From Algoriphagus lacus (GTDB lineage: Bacteria; Bacteroidota; Bacteroidia; Cytophagales; Cyclobacteriaceae): 64,000 nt of DNA. Of this stretch, positions 41,694-49,848 are shown in pieces. A model generated the notes under the pieces. It was given only the letters and a program-made list of their open reading frames with translations. It did no database searches and was not told where the DNA came from. Position 1 is the stretch's first letter. Every line of letters starts with the position of its first letter. The stretch spans positions 1 to 64,000 of the forward strand of contig NZ_QXML01000014.1 of the NCBI RefSeq assembly GCF_003583985.1. Direction: 5' to 3'. A program made the position numbers and the translations under genes.

Positions 41694-44111
41694 TTGAAAT
41701 CCTCCAAATATATACTTTTTATAGCTCTGCTTGGGATGAGCTTTGGTTGTTCCTTGACCAAGGACCTGCAGGAAGGACAATATGCGGTCTATGAAAATAA
41801 ACTCCAAGGAGTAGAAAAATCCGACGAAGAGGATCTCTATGGACTGTTGGAACAAGAACCAAACACCCGATTACTTGGGACTTCACCGGGTGTATTTATT
41901 TATCGGTTCGGAAGAAATTTCTACGACAGCATCAAAGTTGCCGGAAATCTGGTAGAAGCAGAAAGTGAACTCATGCAGGTCAAGGCTGCCCGTGATACCC
42001 TTCCGGATGAAAAAAAACTCAGAAAGCGGGAAGAAAAGCTGCTTTCCAAGATTGAAGGCCTGAAGAAAAAATTGGAATTCGGAAATGCCGTGATGCGGAC
42101 CGGAAATCCTTTGGTAATATTGGACAGCACAGAGACAATCACCTCAGTCAATAACCTCAAAGGCTATCTGGTAAACCATGGATTTTTTGATGCTCAAGTC
42201 GATTTTGAAGTAGAGACCAAAAAGCAAAAAGCTACCATCAGCTATTTGATAGAAGAGCGAGATCCTTACATTCTGGACTCAGTCTACACCAGATCAGACA
42301 ATCAGGAAATTCTCAAACTGCTCAAGCAAAGTTCTTCCAGCTCCTTACTCAAACAAGGCGATTATTACATTCAGGATAACATTGTCTCGGAGCGGAATCG
42401 AATCGAAGATCTGTTGAAAAACAACGGATTCTACATGTTTTCGAAATCCTACATCAACTACGTCGCTTATCAGGATACCTCTGCCAAAACCATCAAACTG
42501 GAGCAGGTAATCCAAAAGCCCGTGTTCACTGATAAGCACGAAGTCTACACAATAGATTCCATCACCTTCCGCATCAATCCTCCAAGCAATGAATTTGCTG
42601 ACCGAAGGATTCAGCAAAATTTCAGGGATATTCATTTTTCATTTTACCGGGATCGTTATTCAGCCAAAGTGATGGCATCCAGGATTTTCTTTACCAAAGG
42701 ACAGCCATACAGCCGGGTTTCAGCAATCGAAACACAACGTCAGCTCAGCAACTTGGACCTTTTCCGATTTGTAAACATTTCATTTGACACGGTTGGCACG
42801 TCACTGACTGCAAACATTTTCACCCAGCCAAATCAAAAATACCAGCTCACCAACCAATTGGGGCTTACCATTACCGAACAGCTCCCAGGACCCTTTTTCA
42901 GTACTGCACTGAGGAACCGAAATTTCTTTAGAGCCGGAGAAATACTGGAATTCAGTTTCCGTGCGGGTTTGGAAGGAGTGGCATCTGCCACCGACCAAGG
43001 GGTGTACCAAAGCAGTGAGGTAAACACGGCTGTTTCAGTGATTTTTCCCCGGTTTTTGATTCCATTTGCTCCAAATTCTCTTCAGCGATACGGGCGATAC
43101 AACCCCAACACGAGAGTCAGATTTGGATACAACTACACCAACAGACCGGAATACACACGAAATTCCGTGAACGGCCTCCTTTCTTATACCTGGGCTACCC
43201 GCAACAACAGGCAGTTTTTCACAATCAATGCTGCGGATCTGAGTTATATCCGGACTCCTAGCATCCAGCCCGAATTCCTTCAGATTCTTGAAGATTTGCA
43301 GGAGGATGGCAACAACTTGATTTGGTCATTCCTGCCTTCCTTCATCAGTAGCTTTTCCGGTCAATCCATCATTAATTTCAATAAATACGGGGATTTTAAT
43401 TCCAACAAAGCTTCCTTGCTCCGTTTGTTTGCAGAAAGTGGGGGTACCAGTCTGAATTTTTTTGATGTGAACAGCAACAGCGAACCGGGCATCGAATATG
43501 CCAACTTTCAATGGGTAAAGGCACAGGTAGATTTTCGTAGGTATTATCCGGTAAATGAAAAACAAACCTTTGCTTACCGCTTGAATTTTGGTTGGGCCAG
43601 ACCTTATGGTGTCAGTGCCGGAATCTTGCCTTATGAAAAATACTTCTTTGCAGGAGGTGGAACCAGTATCCGGGCATGGCAAGCCAGACGTCTAGGGCCG
43701 GGCAGCTCGGTTCCCAAAACCGGTGAAGGGGGAGAATATGATTATACCAGTGAACAGCCAGCCGAGATGATCTTGGAAAGCATGCTGGAATACCGAAGAA
43801 AGCTAATCGGCTATTTTGACATGGCACTCTTCATTGACGCCGGAAATAGCTGGGTAATTGGCTATGATGCCGCCCGACCAGGAGCAGATTTCAGGTATGA
43901 TCGTTTTTACCAGGAAATCGCTGTCGGGGCAGGTTTTGGTTTGAGGATGGACTTTGACTTTCTGGTCATCCGCTTGGACTTAGCGACCAAAGCCATCGAC
44001 CCCTCCAAGCCTTTGGGTGAACGATGGGTTTTTGACAACATCAGTTTTGCAAAGCCTTTTGGGGTCAAAGGACAAACTGTTTTAAACTTTGGGATAGGAT
44101 ATCCTTTCTGA
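41694..44111 (+). CDS. tamL: TamL: lipoprotein TamA/BamA-like outer-membrane assembly protein
   Basis: An 805-residue Omp85-type protein. The N terminus M-K-S-S-K-Y-I-L-F-I-A-L-L-G-M-S-F-G-C19 is a lipoprotein signal, which marks the Bacteroidota TamL form, in contrast to TamA without a lipid anchor. POTRA-like domains cover about residues 90-370 and the 16-strand barrel (bacterial surface antigen domain) fills the rest, with G-G-G-T-S-I-R-A-W near residue 660 and a C-terminal Phe. The start is a TTG; no ATG exists upstream before a stop and the next ATG would remove the signal. It should work with TamB in outer-membrane biogenesis; tamB is not in the window. Confidence 0.87.
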   Translation: MKSSKYILFIALLGMSFGCSLTKDLQEGQYAVYENKLQGVEKSDEEDLYGLLEQEPNTRLLGTSPGVFIYRFGRNFYDSIKVAGNLVEAESELMQVKAARDTLPDEKKLRKREEKLLSKIEGLKKKLEFGNAVMRTGNPLVILDSTETITSVNNLKGYLVNHGFFDAQVDFEVETKKQKATISYLIEERDPYILDSVYTRSDNQEILKLLKQSSSSSLLKQGDYYIQDNIVSERNRIEDLLKNNGFYMFSKSYINYVAYQDTSAKTIKLEQVIQKPVFTDKHEVYTIDSITFRINPPSNEFADRRIQQNFRDIHFSFYRDRYSAKVMASRIFFTKGQPYSRVSAIETQRQLSNLDLFRFVNISFDTVGTSLTANIFTQPNQKYQLTNQLGLTITEQLPGPFFSTALRNRNFFRAGEILEFSFRAGLEGVASATDQGVYQSSEVNTAVSVIFPRFLIPFAPNSLQRYGRYNPNTRVRFGYNYTNRPEYTRNSVNGLLSYTWATRNNRQFFTINAADLSYIRTPSIQPEFLQILEDLQEDGNNLIWSFLPSFISSFSGQSIINFNKYGDFNSNKASLLRLFAESGGTSLNFFDVNSNSEPGIEYANFQWVKAQVDFRRYYPVNEKQTFAYRLNFGWARPYGVSAGILPYEKYFFAGGGTSIRAWQARRLGPGSSVPKTGEGGEYDYTSEQPAEMILESMLEYRRKLIGYFDMALFIDAGNSWVIGYDAARPGADFRYDRFYQEIAVGAGFGLRMDFDFLVIRLDLATKAIDPSKPLGERWVFDNISFAKPFGVKGQTVLNFGIGYPF
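41705..41712 (-). promoter_or_regulatory. Candidate -7 element for the methyltransferase gene, inside tamL
   Basis: On the minus strand TATATTTG is an exact TAnnTTTG match. It lies within the first codons of tamL, 32 bases before the methyltransferase start. No good -33 TTG is seen at 18 bases. Confidence 0.35.
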
Positions 44112-44119
44112 TAGGTGCC

Positions 44120-45031
44120 ATGAGTAGGAAAACAAAAGAAGAAATTGCTTTGATCTACCAGCAAATGCAGGATTACATCTGCGCTGGTTTGGAGCAAGGA
44201 GATGGAAAAGGAAAGTTTATGGAAGACCGATGGGATCGGGCAGACGGAGGTGGTGGACGAACCCGGATCTTTCAAAATGGAGCTATCATCGAAAAAGGTG
44301 GAGTAGCCTTTTCGGCGGTACACGGACCAACTCCGGAAAAAATCCTAAACAAACTGGGACTTGACCAAGCCGATTTTTTTGCAACCGGAGTATCCATCGT
44401 GCTGCATCCCTTTAGTCCAATGGTTCCGATTATTCACATGAATATCCGCTATTTCGAAATGGAAAATGGGGTTCATTGGTTTGGCGGAGGAATTGATTTG
44501 ACACCCCATTACATAGATCCTCAAGACGCAAAGTATTTCCATCAGGAAGTAAAAAAAGTCTGTGATCAGTTTGATTCAGAGTATTATCCAAAATTCAAAG
44601 CATGGGCTGACGATTACTTTTTCATCCGTCACCGAAACGAAACCCGAGGGATAGGAGGGATTTTCTACGACCGATTGAGCGGCAAGTCAGATACACATTT
44701 CCAGCAAGTTCTTGATTTCAGCTTGGAAATCGGAAGGCTTTTCCCAAGAGTCTATTCCTATTTCATGCAGAAAAACTCAAAGATTCCTTTTGGAGCGGAG
44801 GAAAAAGCCTGGCAAAATCTCCGACGAGGCCGCTACGTGGAATTTAACCTCGTGTGGGATGCGGGGACGAAATTTGGTCTGGATACCAATGGCAGGACTG
44901 AAAGTATCCTGATGAGTATGCCTCCCCAGGCTGAATGGACCTACATGCACGAACCCAAAGCAGGAAGTGATGAACAGTTCACGGTGGATCATCTGAAGAA
45001 AGACATAGATTGGTTAACTTATCAGGAATGA
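44120..45031 (+). CDS. hemF: Oxygen-dependent coproporphyrinogen III oxidase
   Basis: A 303-residue HemF. It uses oxygen to turn coproporphyrinogen III into protoporphyrinogen IX in haem synthesis. Recognisable blocks are R-A-D-G-G-G-G-R-T-R, W-F-G-G-G-I-D-L-T-P-H-Y and R-R-G-R-Y-V-E-F-N-L-V-W-D-A-G-T. Its presence implies growth with oxygen. It starts 8 bases after the tamL stop and overlaps the PAP2 gene by ATGA. Confidence 0.97.
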   Translation: MSRKTKEEIALIYQQMQDYICAGLEQGDGKGKFMEDRWDRADGGGGRTRIFQNGAIIEKGGVAFSAVHGPTPEKILNKLGLDQADFFATGVSIVLHPFSPMVPIIHMNIRYFEMENGVHWFGGGIDLTPHYIDPQDAKYFHQEVKKVCDQFDSEYYPKFKAWADDYFFIRHRNETRGIGGIFYDRLSGKSDTHFQQVLDFSLEIGRLFPRVYSYFMQKNSKIPFGAEEKAWQNLRRGRYVEFNLVWDAGTKFGLDTNGRTESILMSMPPQAEWTYMHEPKAGSDEQFTVDHLKKDIDWLTYQE

Positions 45032-45603
45032 TTGAGACGCTAAAAAAATGGGATGAGGACTTGTTCCTTTGGTTAAATTCCTTTCATGCCGACTGGCTGG
45101 ATCCGATTGTATTTCAGATGACTGAGACAATCACATGGGTTCCGCTTTTTGCCTTTTTGATATATCGTATTTTCAAACAGGATCGGGCCAATGCCTGGTG
45201 GGTTTTGGGTGGAGTCGCGCTAACCATTTTGATTGCAGATCAATTTACCTCCGGATTTCTAAAACCGCTGATGGAGCGCCTGAGACCTTGTCACGATCCG
45301 AGATGGGACGGCATGATGCATAACTACGGCCGATGTGGAGGACTTTATGGGTTCGTCTCCTCCCATGCGGCTAATACATTCGGGATGGCAGTTTTCCTTA
45401 ACCTCAAGCTGAAAGGCAAGGTCAAAAACCTAAAGTGGCTTTTCCTATACGCGGCAGTAGTGAGTTACACCCGGATTTATCTGGGAGTCCACTACCCTTT
45501 TGACATTGTTTTGGGAGCGACGATTGGGGTTGTGGTTGGATGGATTTCCTGGTTCTTTATAGTTTTTATAAGAAGAGAGCTGATCAAACAAACCCTCAAA
45601 TAA
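45028..45603 (+). CDS. PAP2-family membrane phosphatase
   Basis: A 191-residue membrane protein with about six helices. The three phosphatase motifs are present: K-P-L-M-E-R-L-R-P, S-S-H-A-A-N-T-F (usually P-S-G-H) and S-Y-T-R-I-Y-L-G-V-H-Y-P-F-D. Family members remove phosphate from phosphatidic acid, undecaprenyl diphosphate or phosphatidylglycerol phosphate. The ATG at 45028 overlaps the hemF stop as ATGA and is preferred over an in-frame start at 45010. A Crp-like gene starts 3 bases after its stop. Confidence 0.88.
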   Translation: MIETLKKWDEDLFLWLNSFHADWLDPIVFQMTETITWVPLFAFLIYRIFKQDRANAWWVLGGVALTILIADQFTSGFLKPLMERLRPCHDPRWDGMMHNYGRCGGLYGFVSSHAANTFGMAVFLNLKLKGKVKNLKWLFLYAAVVSYTRIYLGVHYPFDIVLGATIGVVVGWISWFFIVFIRRELIKQTLK

Positions 45604-45606
45604 CTT

Positions 45607-46191
45607 ATGATACAACCGGCCGAATTGGTTAGCTTTTTGAGTTTTCTCCAGAAAATTCAACCCCTTACCCCTTCGGCTCTTGAAGCGATTTATTCCCTTT
45701 GTTCGCTCATAGCTGTCAGGAAAAATCAAAACCTTCAGGAAATCGGGATGCGGTGCAAAACGATATATTTTGTCAAGGAAGGGCTTGCAAGGATATTTTA
45801 CCTAAAAGGTGGCAATGAGGTCACAGAATATTTTGCTTTTGAAAATGACCTTATCATCCGTGCCGAAAGCCTGTTCACCGGCAAACCCAGCCTCAAGGCA
45901 ATTCAGGCCTTGGAAGACACGGTTTTTATCGGTATTCCTGCCGACCAACTTTTTTCGCTTTTTGATACTTTCCCTCAAATCGAGCGACTGTTTAGGAAAA
46001 TCATCGAACAGGCCTATGTTCATACAGTCAACCGAATGGAAACCATCCAGTTTCACTCCGCTGAGGAACGATACGCTCAACTGGTGGAGGAAAAACCAAA
46101 CCTGATCCAACGAATACCTCTGAAGTACATTGCCTCCTACTTAGGAATCACTCAGGTGAGTCTCAGCCGAATTCGCGCATCAATCCGCTGA
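45607..46191 (+). CDS. Crp/Fnr family transcriptional regulator
   Basis: A 194-residue protein with a cyclic-nucleotide-binding-like beta barrel over about residues 25-120 (V-K-E-G-L-A-R-I-F-Y, F-E-N-D-L-I) and a C-terminal helix-turn-helix ending I-A-S-Y-L-G-I-T-Q-V-S-L-S-R-I-R. There are no Fe-S cysteines as in FNR. Such short regulators are frequent in Bacteroidota and their ligand is usually unknown. It is the fourth gene after tamL, with a 3-base gap to the PAP2 gene, and may control the MFS gene that follows. Confidence 0.86.
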   Translation: MIQPAELVSFLSFLQKIQPLTPSALEAIYSLCSLIAVRKNQNLQEIGMRCKTIYFVKEGLARIFYLKGGNEVTEYFAFENDLIIRAESLFTGKPSLKAIQALEDTVFIGIPADQLFSLFDTFPQIERLFRKIIEQAYVHTVNRMETIQFHSAEERYAQLVEEKPNLIQRIPLKYIASYLGITQVSLSRIRASIR

Positions 46192-46243
46192 TTATTTAAC
46201 ATTTGTAAAAGGATAAGAATTACTGTGGCGGGACCTTTGTCCT

Positions 46244-47494
46244 GTGAAAAGATCTGAATCTCAAGTGGTCCTTGGCCTTCGGGAAAACTGGAAACAGTTT
46301 TCGCTTTTGGTAGTCATCAATGGATTTGTTGGTGCAATGATCGGCTTGGAGCGATCCATTTTCCCTCAGTTTGCTTCAGAGGTCTTTGGATTGGAATCCA
46401 AAGTTGCCATCCTTTCTTTTATAGTGGCTTTCGGAATCAGCAAAGCCGCTGCAAACTATTTTTCCGGAAAACTGGCAAATAACCTAGGCAGAAAAAACCT
46501 CCTGATTTTGGGTTGGATTATTGCCTTGCCTGTTCCTTTGATTCTGGCATTTACCGGTAGCTGGAACTGGGTCATTGCCTCCAATATACTTCTGGGAATG
46601 AGCCAAGGGTTGACTTGGAGCAGTACCGTGGTGATGAAAATTGACCTGGTCGGTGAGAAAGACCGGGGGTTTGCAATGGGATTGAATGAATTTGCCGGCT
46701 ATTTTGCCGTTGGAGTTTTTGCTTTTCTCAGTGGCTATTTAGCTCAGGAGTTTGGAATCCGCCCCTATCCATTCCTATTAGGTGAAATCATTGCTTTGTT
46801 GGGATTGCTGCTCACGTTTTTATTTGTGAAAGACACCCGAAAACACGTGGAAATGGAAGCTGGGAAACACTCGGAAACTTCCATGAAGGGGATCTTTTGG
46901 GAAACCACCTTTCGAAATAAAACCCTCAGTTCCATCACTCAGGCCGGATTGGTCAACAATCTGAATGACGGAATGATCTGGGGCTTACTTCCGGTTTTAT
47001 TGGTTTCCTTACAATTTGAACTGGATCAGGTCGGACTTATTGCGGCGATTTACCCTACAGTTTGGGGAATCAGTCAGCTGTTTACCGGAAAAATGGCGGA
47101 CATATTCCCAAAGAAAGCGCTCCTTTTTTGGGGCATGTTGATACAGGGTATCGCTATCCTGATATTGCCCCTCGCTGCAGGATATCCCCTTTTGATTATT
47201 ATATCTGTAAGCTTGGGAATTGGTACTGCCATTGTCTACCCAACCTTTCTCGCAGCCATTGCAGAAGCGACCCATCCAAGACAAAGGGCAGAAAGTATTG
47301 GGACCTTCAGATTATGGAGAGACCTTGGATATGCCGTAGGTGCAGTTCTCTCAGGAATCACTGCTGATATTTTTGGCATAAAATCTGCGATTATATTTAT
47401 AGGCCTAATTACTATAGCTTCCTCTTTGGTCATTCAAGGAAGAATGCCAAAAAGAATTAAGTTCCAAGAAGTGAATGAATTAGAACATACTTAA
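46244..47494 (+). CDS. MFS transporter
   Basis: A 416-residue transporter with about twelve helices. The loop between helices 2 and 3 reads F-S-G-K-L-A-N-N-L-G-R-K-N-L-L, a form of the MFS motif G-x-L-a-D-x-x-G-R-(R/K), and the second half has F-T-G-K-M-A-D-I-F-P-K-K. The start is a GTG; the next ATG would cut into helix 1. It lies 52 bases after the Crp-like gene. Drug or metabolite efflux is plausible; the substrate is unknown. Confidence 0.85.
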   Translation: MKRSESQVVLGLRENWKQFSLLVVINGFVGAMIGLERSIFPQFASEVFGLESKVAILSFIVAFGISKAAANYFSGKLANNLGRKNLLILGWIIALPVPLILAFTGSWNWVIASNILLGMSQGLTWSSTVVMKIDLVGEKDRGFAMGLNEFAGYFAVGVFAFLSGYLAQEFGIRPYPFLLGEIIALLGLLLTFLFVKDTRKHVEMEAGKHSETSMKGIFWETTFRNKTLSSITQAGLVNNLNDGMIWGLLPVLLVSLQFELDQVGLIAAIYPTVWGISQLFTGKMADIFPKKALLFWGMLIQGIAILILPLAAGYPLLIIISVSLGIGTAIVYPTFLAAIAEATHPRQRAESIGTFRLWRDLGYAVGAVLSGITADIFGIKSAIIFIGLITIASSLVIQGRMPKRIKFQEVNELEHT

Positions 47495-47538
47495 CTTTAA
47501 ATACTTAAACTTTACCCAACCTTAACTCTCTTAAAAAA

Positions 47539-47766
47539 ATGAAAAAAGTAAACAGATTCAAGTCTATTGCAGTGATGATGTTGGCACTAGGTGTTCTTTT
47601 CTCTGCGGCACTTACCTCTTGCGGCGGTAAAAAAGAAGAAGCAACTGAGCAAGCTGAAGGTGGTGAGCATCCTGCAGAGGGTGCTGAAGGCGGAGAGCAT
47701 CCAGCAGGCGGTGGCGAGCATCCAGCAGCAGATTCAACTGCTAAAGATTCAACTGCTGCTCAATAA
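47539..47766 (+). CDS. Small lipoprotein with GGEHPA repeats
   Basis: A 75-residue predicted lipoprotein. The signal peptide ends at a lipobox L-T-S-C28. The mature part has three copies of G-G-E-H-P-A (41-46, 51-56, 58-63) and two of D-S-T-A (65-68, 70-73) and no other order. It is too small and too repetitive to be an enzyme; the spaced His and Glu residues could bind metal ions. A strong terminator follows and the start is 44 bases after the MFS gene. I know of no named family. Confidence 0.75.
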   Translation: MKKVNRFKSIAVMMLALGVLFSAALTSCGGKKEEATEQAEGGEHPAEGAEGGEHPAGGGEHPAADSTAKDSTAAQ

Positions 47767-47787
47767 TTTGAAAAAGAAATTAATTCA

Positions 47788-47815
47788 AAAGGCTGCCAAT
47801 TGGCAGCCTTTTTTG
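47788..47815 (+). terminator. Terminator after the repeat lipoprotein gene
   Basis: A perfect palindrome with arms AAGGCTGCCA and TGGCAGCCTT around two bases, followed by six T. It lies 22 bases after the stop codon and may also serve the convergent transglutaminase-like gene. Confidence 0.88.
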
Positions 47816-47846
47816 TTTTGGGAGAAACCTTGAAACTATCAATTGA

Positions 47847-49205
47847 TTAACTGGATGGATCGGTTTTTCTTTGAAAGCTGAATCTGGATTGCGCTTTTAC
47901 TTCTTTTCCGTCAATCTGCAAATACGGATATGCCAGAAAATTGATCGGTCCTGAATCCGGCCCCGGATTGAGTTCCAAATCTCGCCCTCTACTCAGTTCA
48001 ATTCGGTTGGCTGGGTGACGACCAAAGTAATAAGTTGCCAAAGCGGTGTATTTGTTGGCTTCGCTGATATCAACCGGCCACCATTTACCATCTGCATAAA
48101 ATTCCGCCCAACAATGATATCCGTCGATACCACCTTCATTTCGGTCTGATGGAATGGATGCGCCAATCGCAAAACGTGCAGGAATATCGACTGACCTGGC
48201 AAGTGAAATAAAGAAAGAATGGAATTCAGAGCAATTGCCGGTTTTGGAATCACAGGCGTAATTGGAGTCTCCCCGACCAAAGTCACCAAACTTCATGTAG
48301 CGCATGTTGTCAATAATGTAGTCGTACAGGGCACGGGCTTGAATAAGGTGGCTATCCCTGATTTTAGGGCCCAAGGCTTCCTTGGCGATTTCTTCAAATC
48401 GACCTCCTTTTGGCATCAGCTTATTGGAAGACAGAAAAATCTTGGGATCCGGAGCAGGGGCTTCATAAGGTCCTTTCTCTTTTCTGTTGACGGAATAACT
48501 TATCTCAACGGATTTTCCACTGTCGTTCGGACCCAATTCCAGATACAGGATGGTGTTGTCGTAAATCTTTTCATCCAGATTTTTAGCCTTACCTGGAGTC
48601 TTAATGTCGAGGATTTTCACCTCTTGAAAGTCATCGGACTCTGCTATTGGAATCCACATTTCTGCCGGCCCTGTCAATTCGGGAACCTGAACCGTATAAT
48701 AAAATTCGAAGGAATCCTTCCCCTCCACTACGCCAAGCAGGCTGTTGTTTGATTGTTCTAAAGGCACGCGATACCAGGTTTTATCTTCTTTCTTTTGCTT
48801 CCAACTATAAAATGGCTTTCCGTTCAACTTATGAACGGTTGTCTGAGTGACGGTCATACTTCCGGGCTTTCCTTCCATAAAAAAATCCACATCATACACA
48901 TCTCCACTCTCATCTACTAAGTCAACACACGCAAAATGACTGCTCGGACCCAAATTGGAAAGATATTCGGTATGAACTCTGACCAGTTTCATTCTGAGGT
49001 CATGATTTTCGTCTTTGACTGGGAAAACACCTCCGTTTTCGGCCGTTTTTGCAGCTATGAAATCCTTAATCCCAGCTTCGATTTCGGCAATGTCTACCTT
49101 CTCAACCGGAACTTTAATATCCTCCTTTTTAGCTTCCTGCTGACAGGAATAAAGCAGGATTCCCATCCCAAAAACTGATAACCAGCGATATGTATTGTTC
49201 TTCAT
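47847..49205 (-). CDS. Transglutaminase-like domain lipoprotein
   Basis: A 452-residue predicted lipoprotein; the signal ends L-L-Y-S-C21. The transglutaminase-like (papain-fold) core has Cys in K-T-G-N-C-S-E-F-H, His in G-Y-H-C-W-A-E-F and Asp in W-P-V-D-I-S-E-A, a complete triad. The N-terminal 200 residues look like a beta-sandwich. In bacteria such proteins usually act as proteases or amidases. It is a single gene on the minus strand. The target is unknown. Confidence 0.86.
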   Translation of the reverse strand: MKNNTYRWLSVFGMGILLYSCQQEAKKEDIKVPVEKVDIAEIEAGIKDFIAAKTAENGGVFPVKDENHDLRMKLVRVHTEYLSNLGPSSHFACVDLVDESGDVYDVDFFMEGKPGSMTVTQTTVHKLNGKPFYSWKQKKEDKTWYRVPLEQSNNSLLGVVEGKDSFEFYYTVQVPELTGPAEMWIPIAESDDFQEVKILDIKTPGKAKNLDEKIYDNTILYLELGPNDSGKSVEISYSVNRKEKGPYEAPAPDPKIFLSSNKLMPKGGRFEEIAKEALGPKIRDSHLIQARALYDYIIDNMRYMKFGDFGRGDSNYACDSKTGNCSEFHSFFISLARSVDIPARFAIGASIPSDRNEGGIDGYHCWAEFYADGKWWPVDISEANKYTALATYYFGRHPANRIELSRGRDLELNPGPDSGPINFLAYPYLQIDGKEVKAQSRFSFQRKTDPSS

Positions 49206-49432
49206 AGGTTAAAATTAAGTACCTGATTGTAATAAAAAGCCAATAAAGGATAAATGGTTTGAGAAAATAAAAGCCAAAGGAATAAAAGGGTGTTTTTAGC
49301 GTATCCCTTTATTTATTCAGTTAGAAATAGCTTGAATAGGTCGAAAAGTTACCTTGGCTTATAAGTACTGGTCTAAACATCTTGGTTTTTCCTTACTCAC
49401 CTTGGTCTGATTGGAAAAAGATCCGTTCAAGG

Positions 49433-49828
49433 TCAACGAGAAACGAGATCCATCACCACTTCCTCGGTGAGCGGCTTTTCAATAAAATCACGAATAAAAG
49501 GGTTTTTCTTAGCCCTGTCCAAATCCGCAGGGTTAACAGAAGAGGAGAGGATATATATTTCTAATTGGTGCTTAGTACTGATCTCCGACTTTTCAAACTG
49601 ATCCATAAAATCCCAACCGCTCATTATCGGCATATTCAGATCCAAAAAAAGGATGCATTTCCCTTCAATCTTGGGATTACGCTGGATTAAAACATGATCT
49701 AGACCAGCCTTTGGATCGGTAAATGCGACAATTCTAGCATCAGGAAATACCTCTTCTATGATTATTTCACTCAGCATATTATTCACAGGATCATCATCAA
49801 TCAGGATAAAATCGGCTCTTCTTTCCAT
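49433..49828 (-). CDS. Single-domain response regulator
   Basis: A 131-residue receiver domain with no output domain. The acidic pair is D11/D12, the phosphorylated residue is D63 in L-F-L-D-L-N-M-P, and the conserved Lys is K118 in F-I-E-K-P-L-T. It starts 20 bases after the histidine kinase gene ends and is probably phosphorylated by that kinase. Without a DNA-binding part it must act on another protein or pass phosphate on. Confidence 0.92.
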   Translation of the reverse strand: MERRADFILIDDDPVNNMLSEIIIEEVFPDARIVAFTDPKAGLDHVLIQRNPKIEGKCILFLDLNMPIMSGWDFMDQFEKSEISTKHQLEIYILSSSVNPADLDRAKKNPFIRDFIEKPLTEEVVMDLVSR

Positions 49829-49848
49829 TTCAGTACTCTGAATTATAT

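Noticed and set aside
49281..49318. Possible terminator after the response regulator gene (AAAGGG and CCCTTT arms).
   Set aside because: The stem is short and A/T-rich with a long loop, and it lies over 110 bases after the stop codon; support is too weak.
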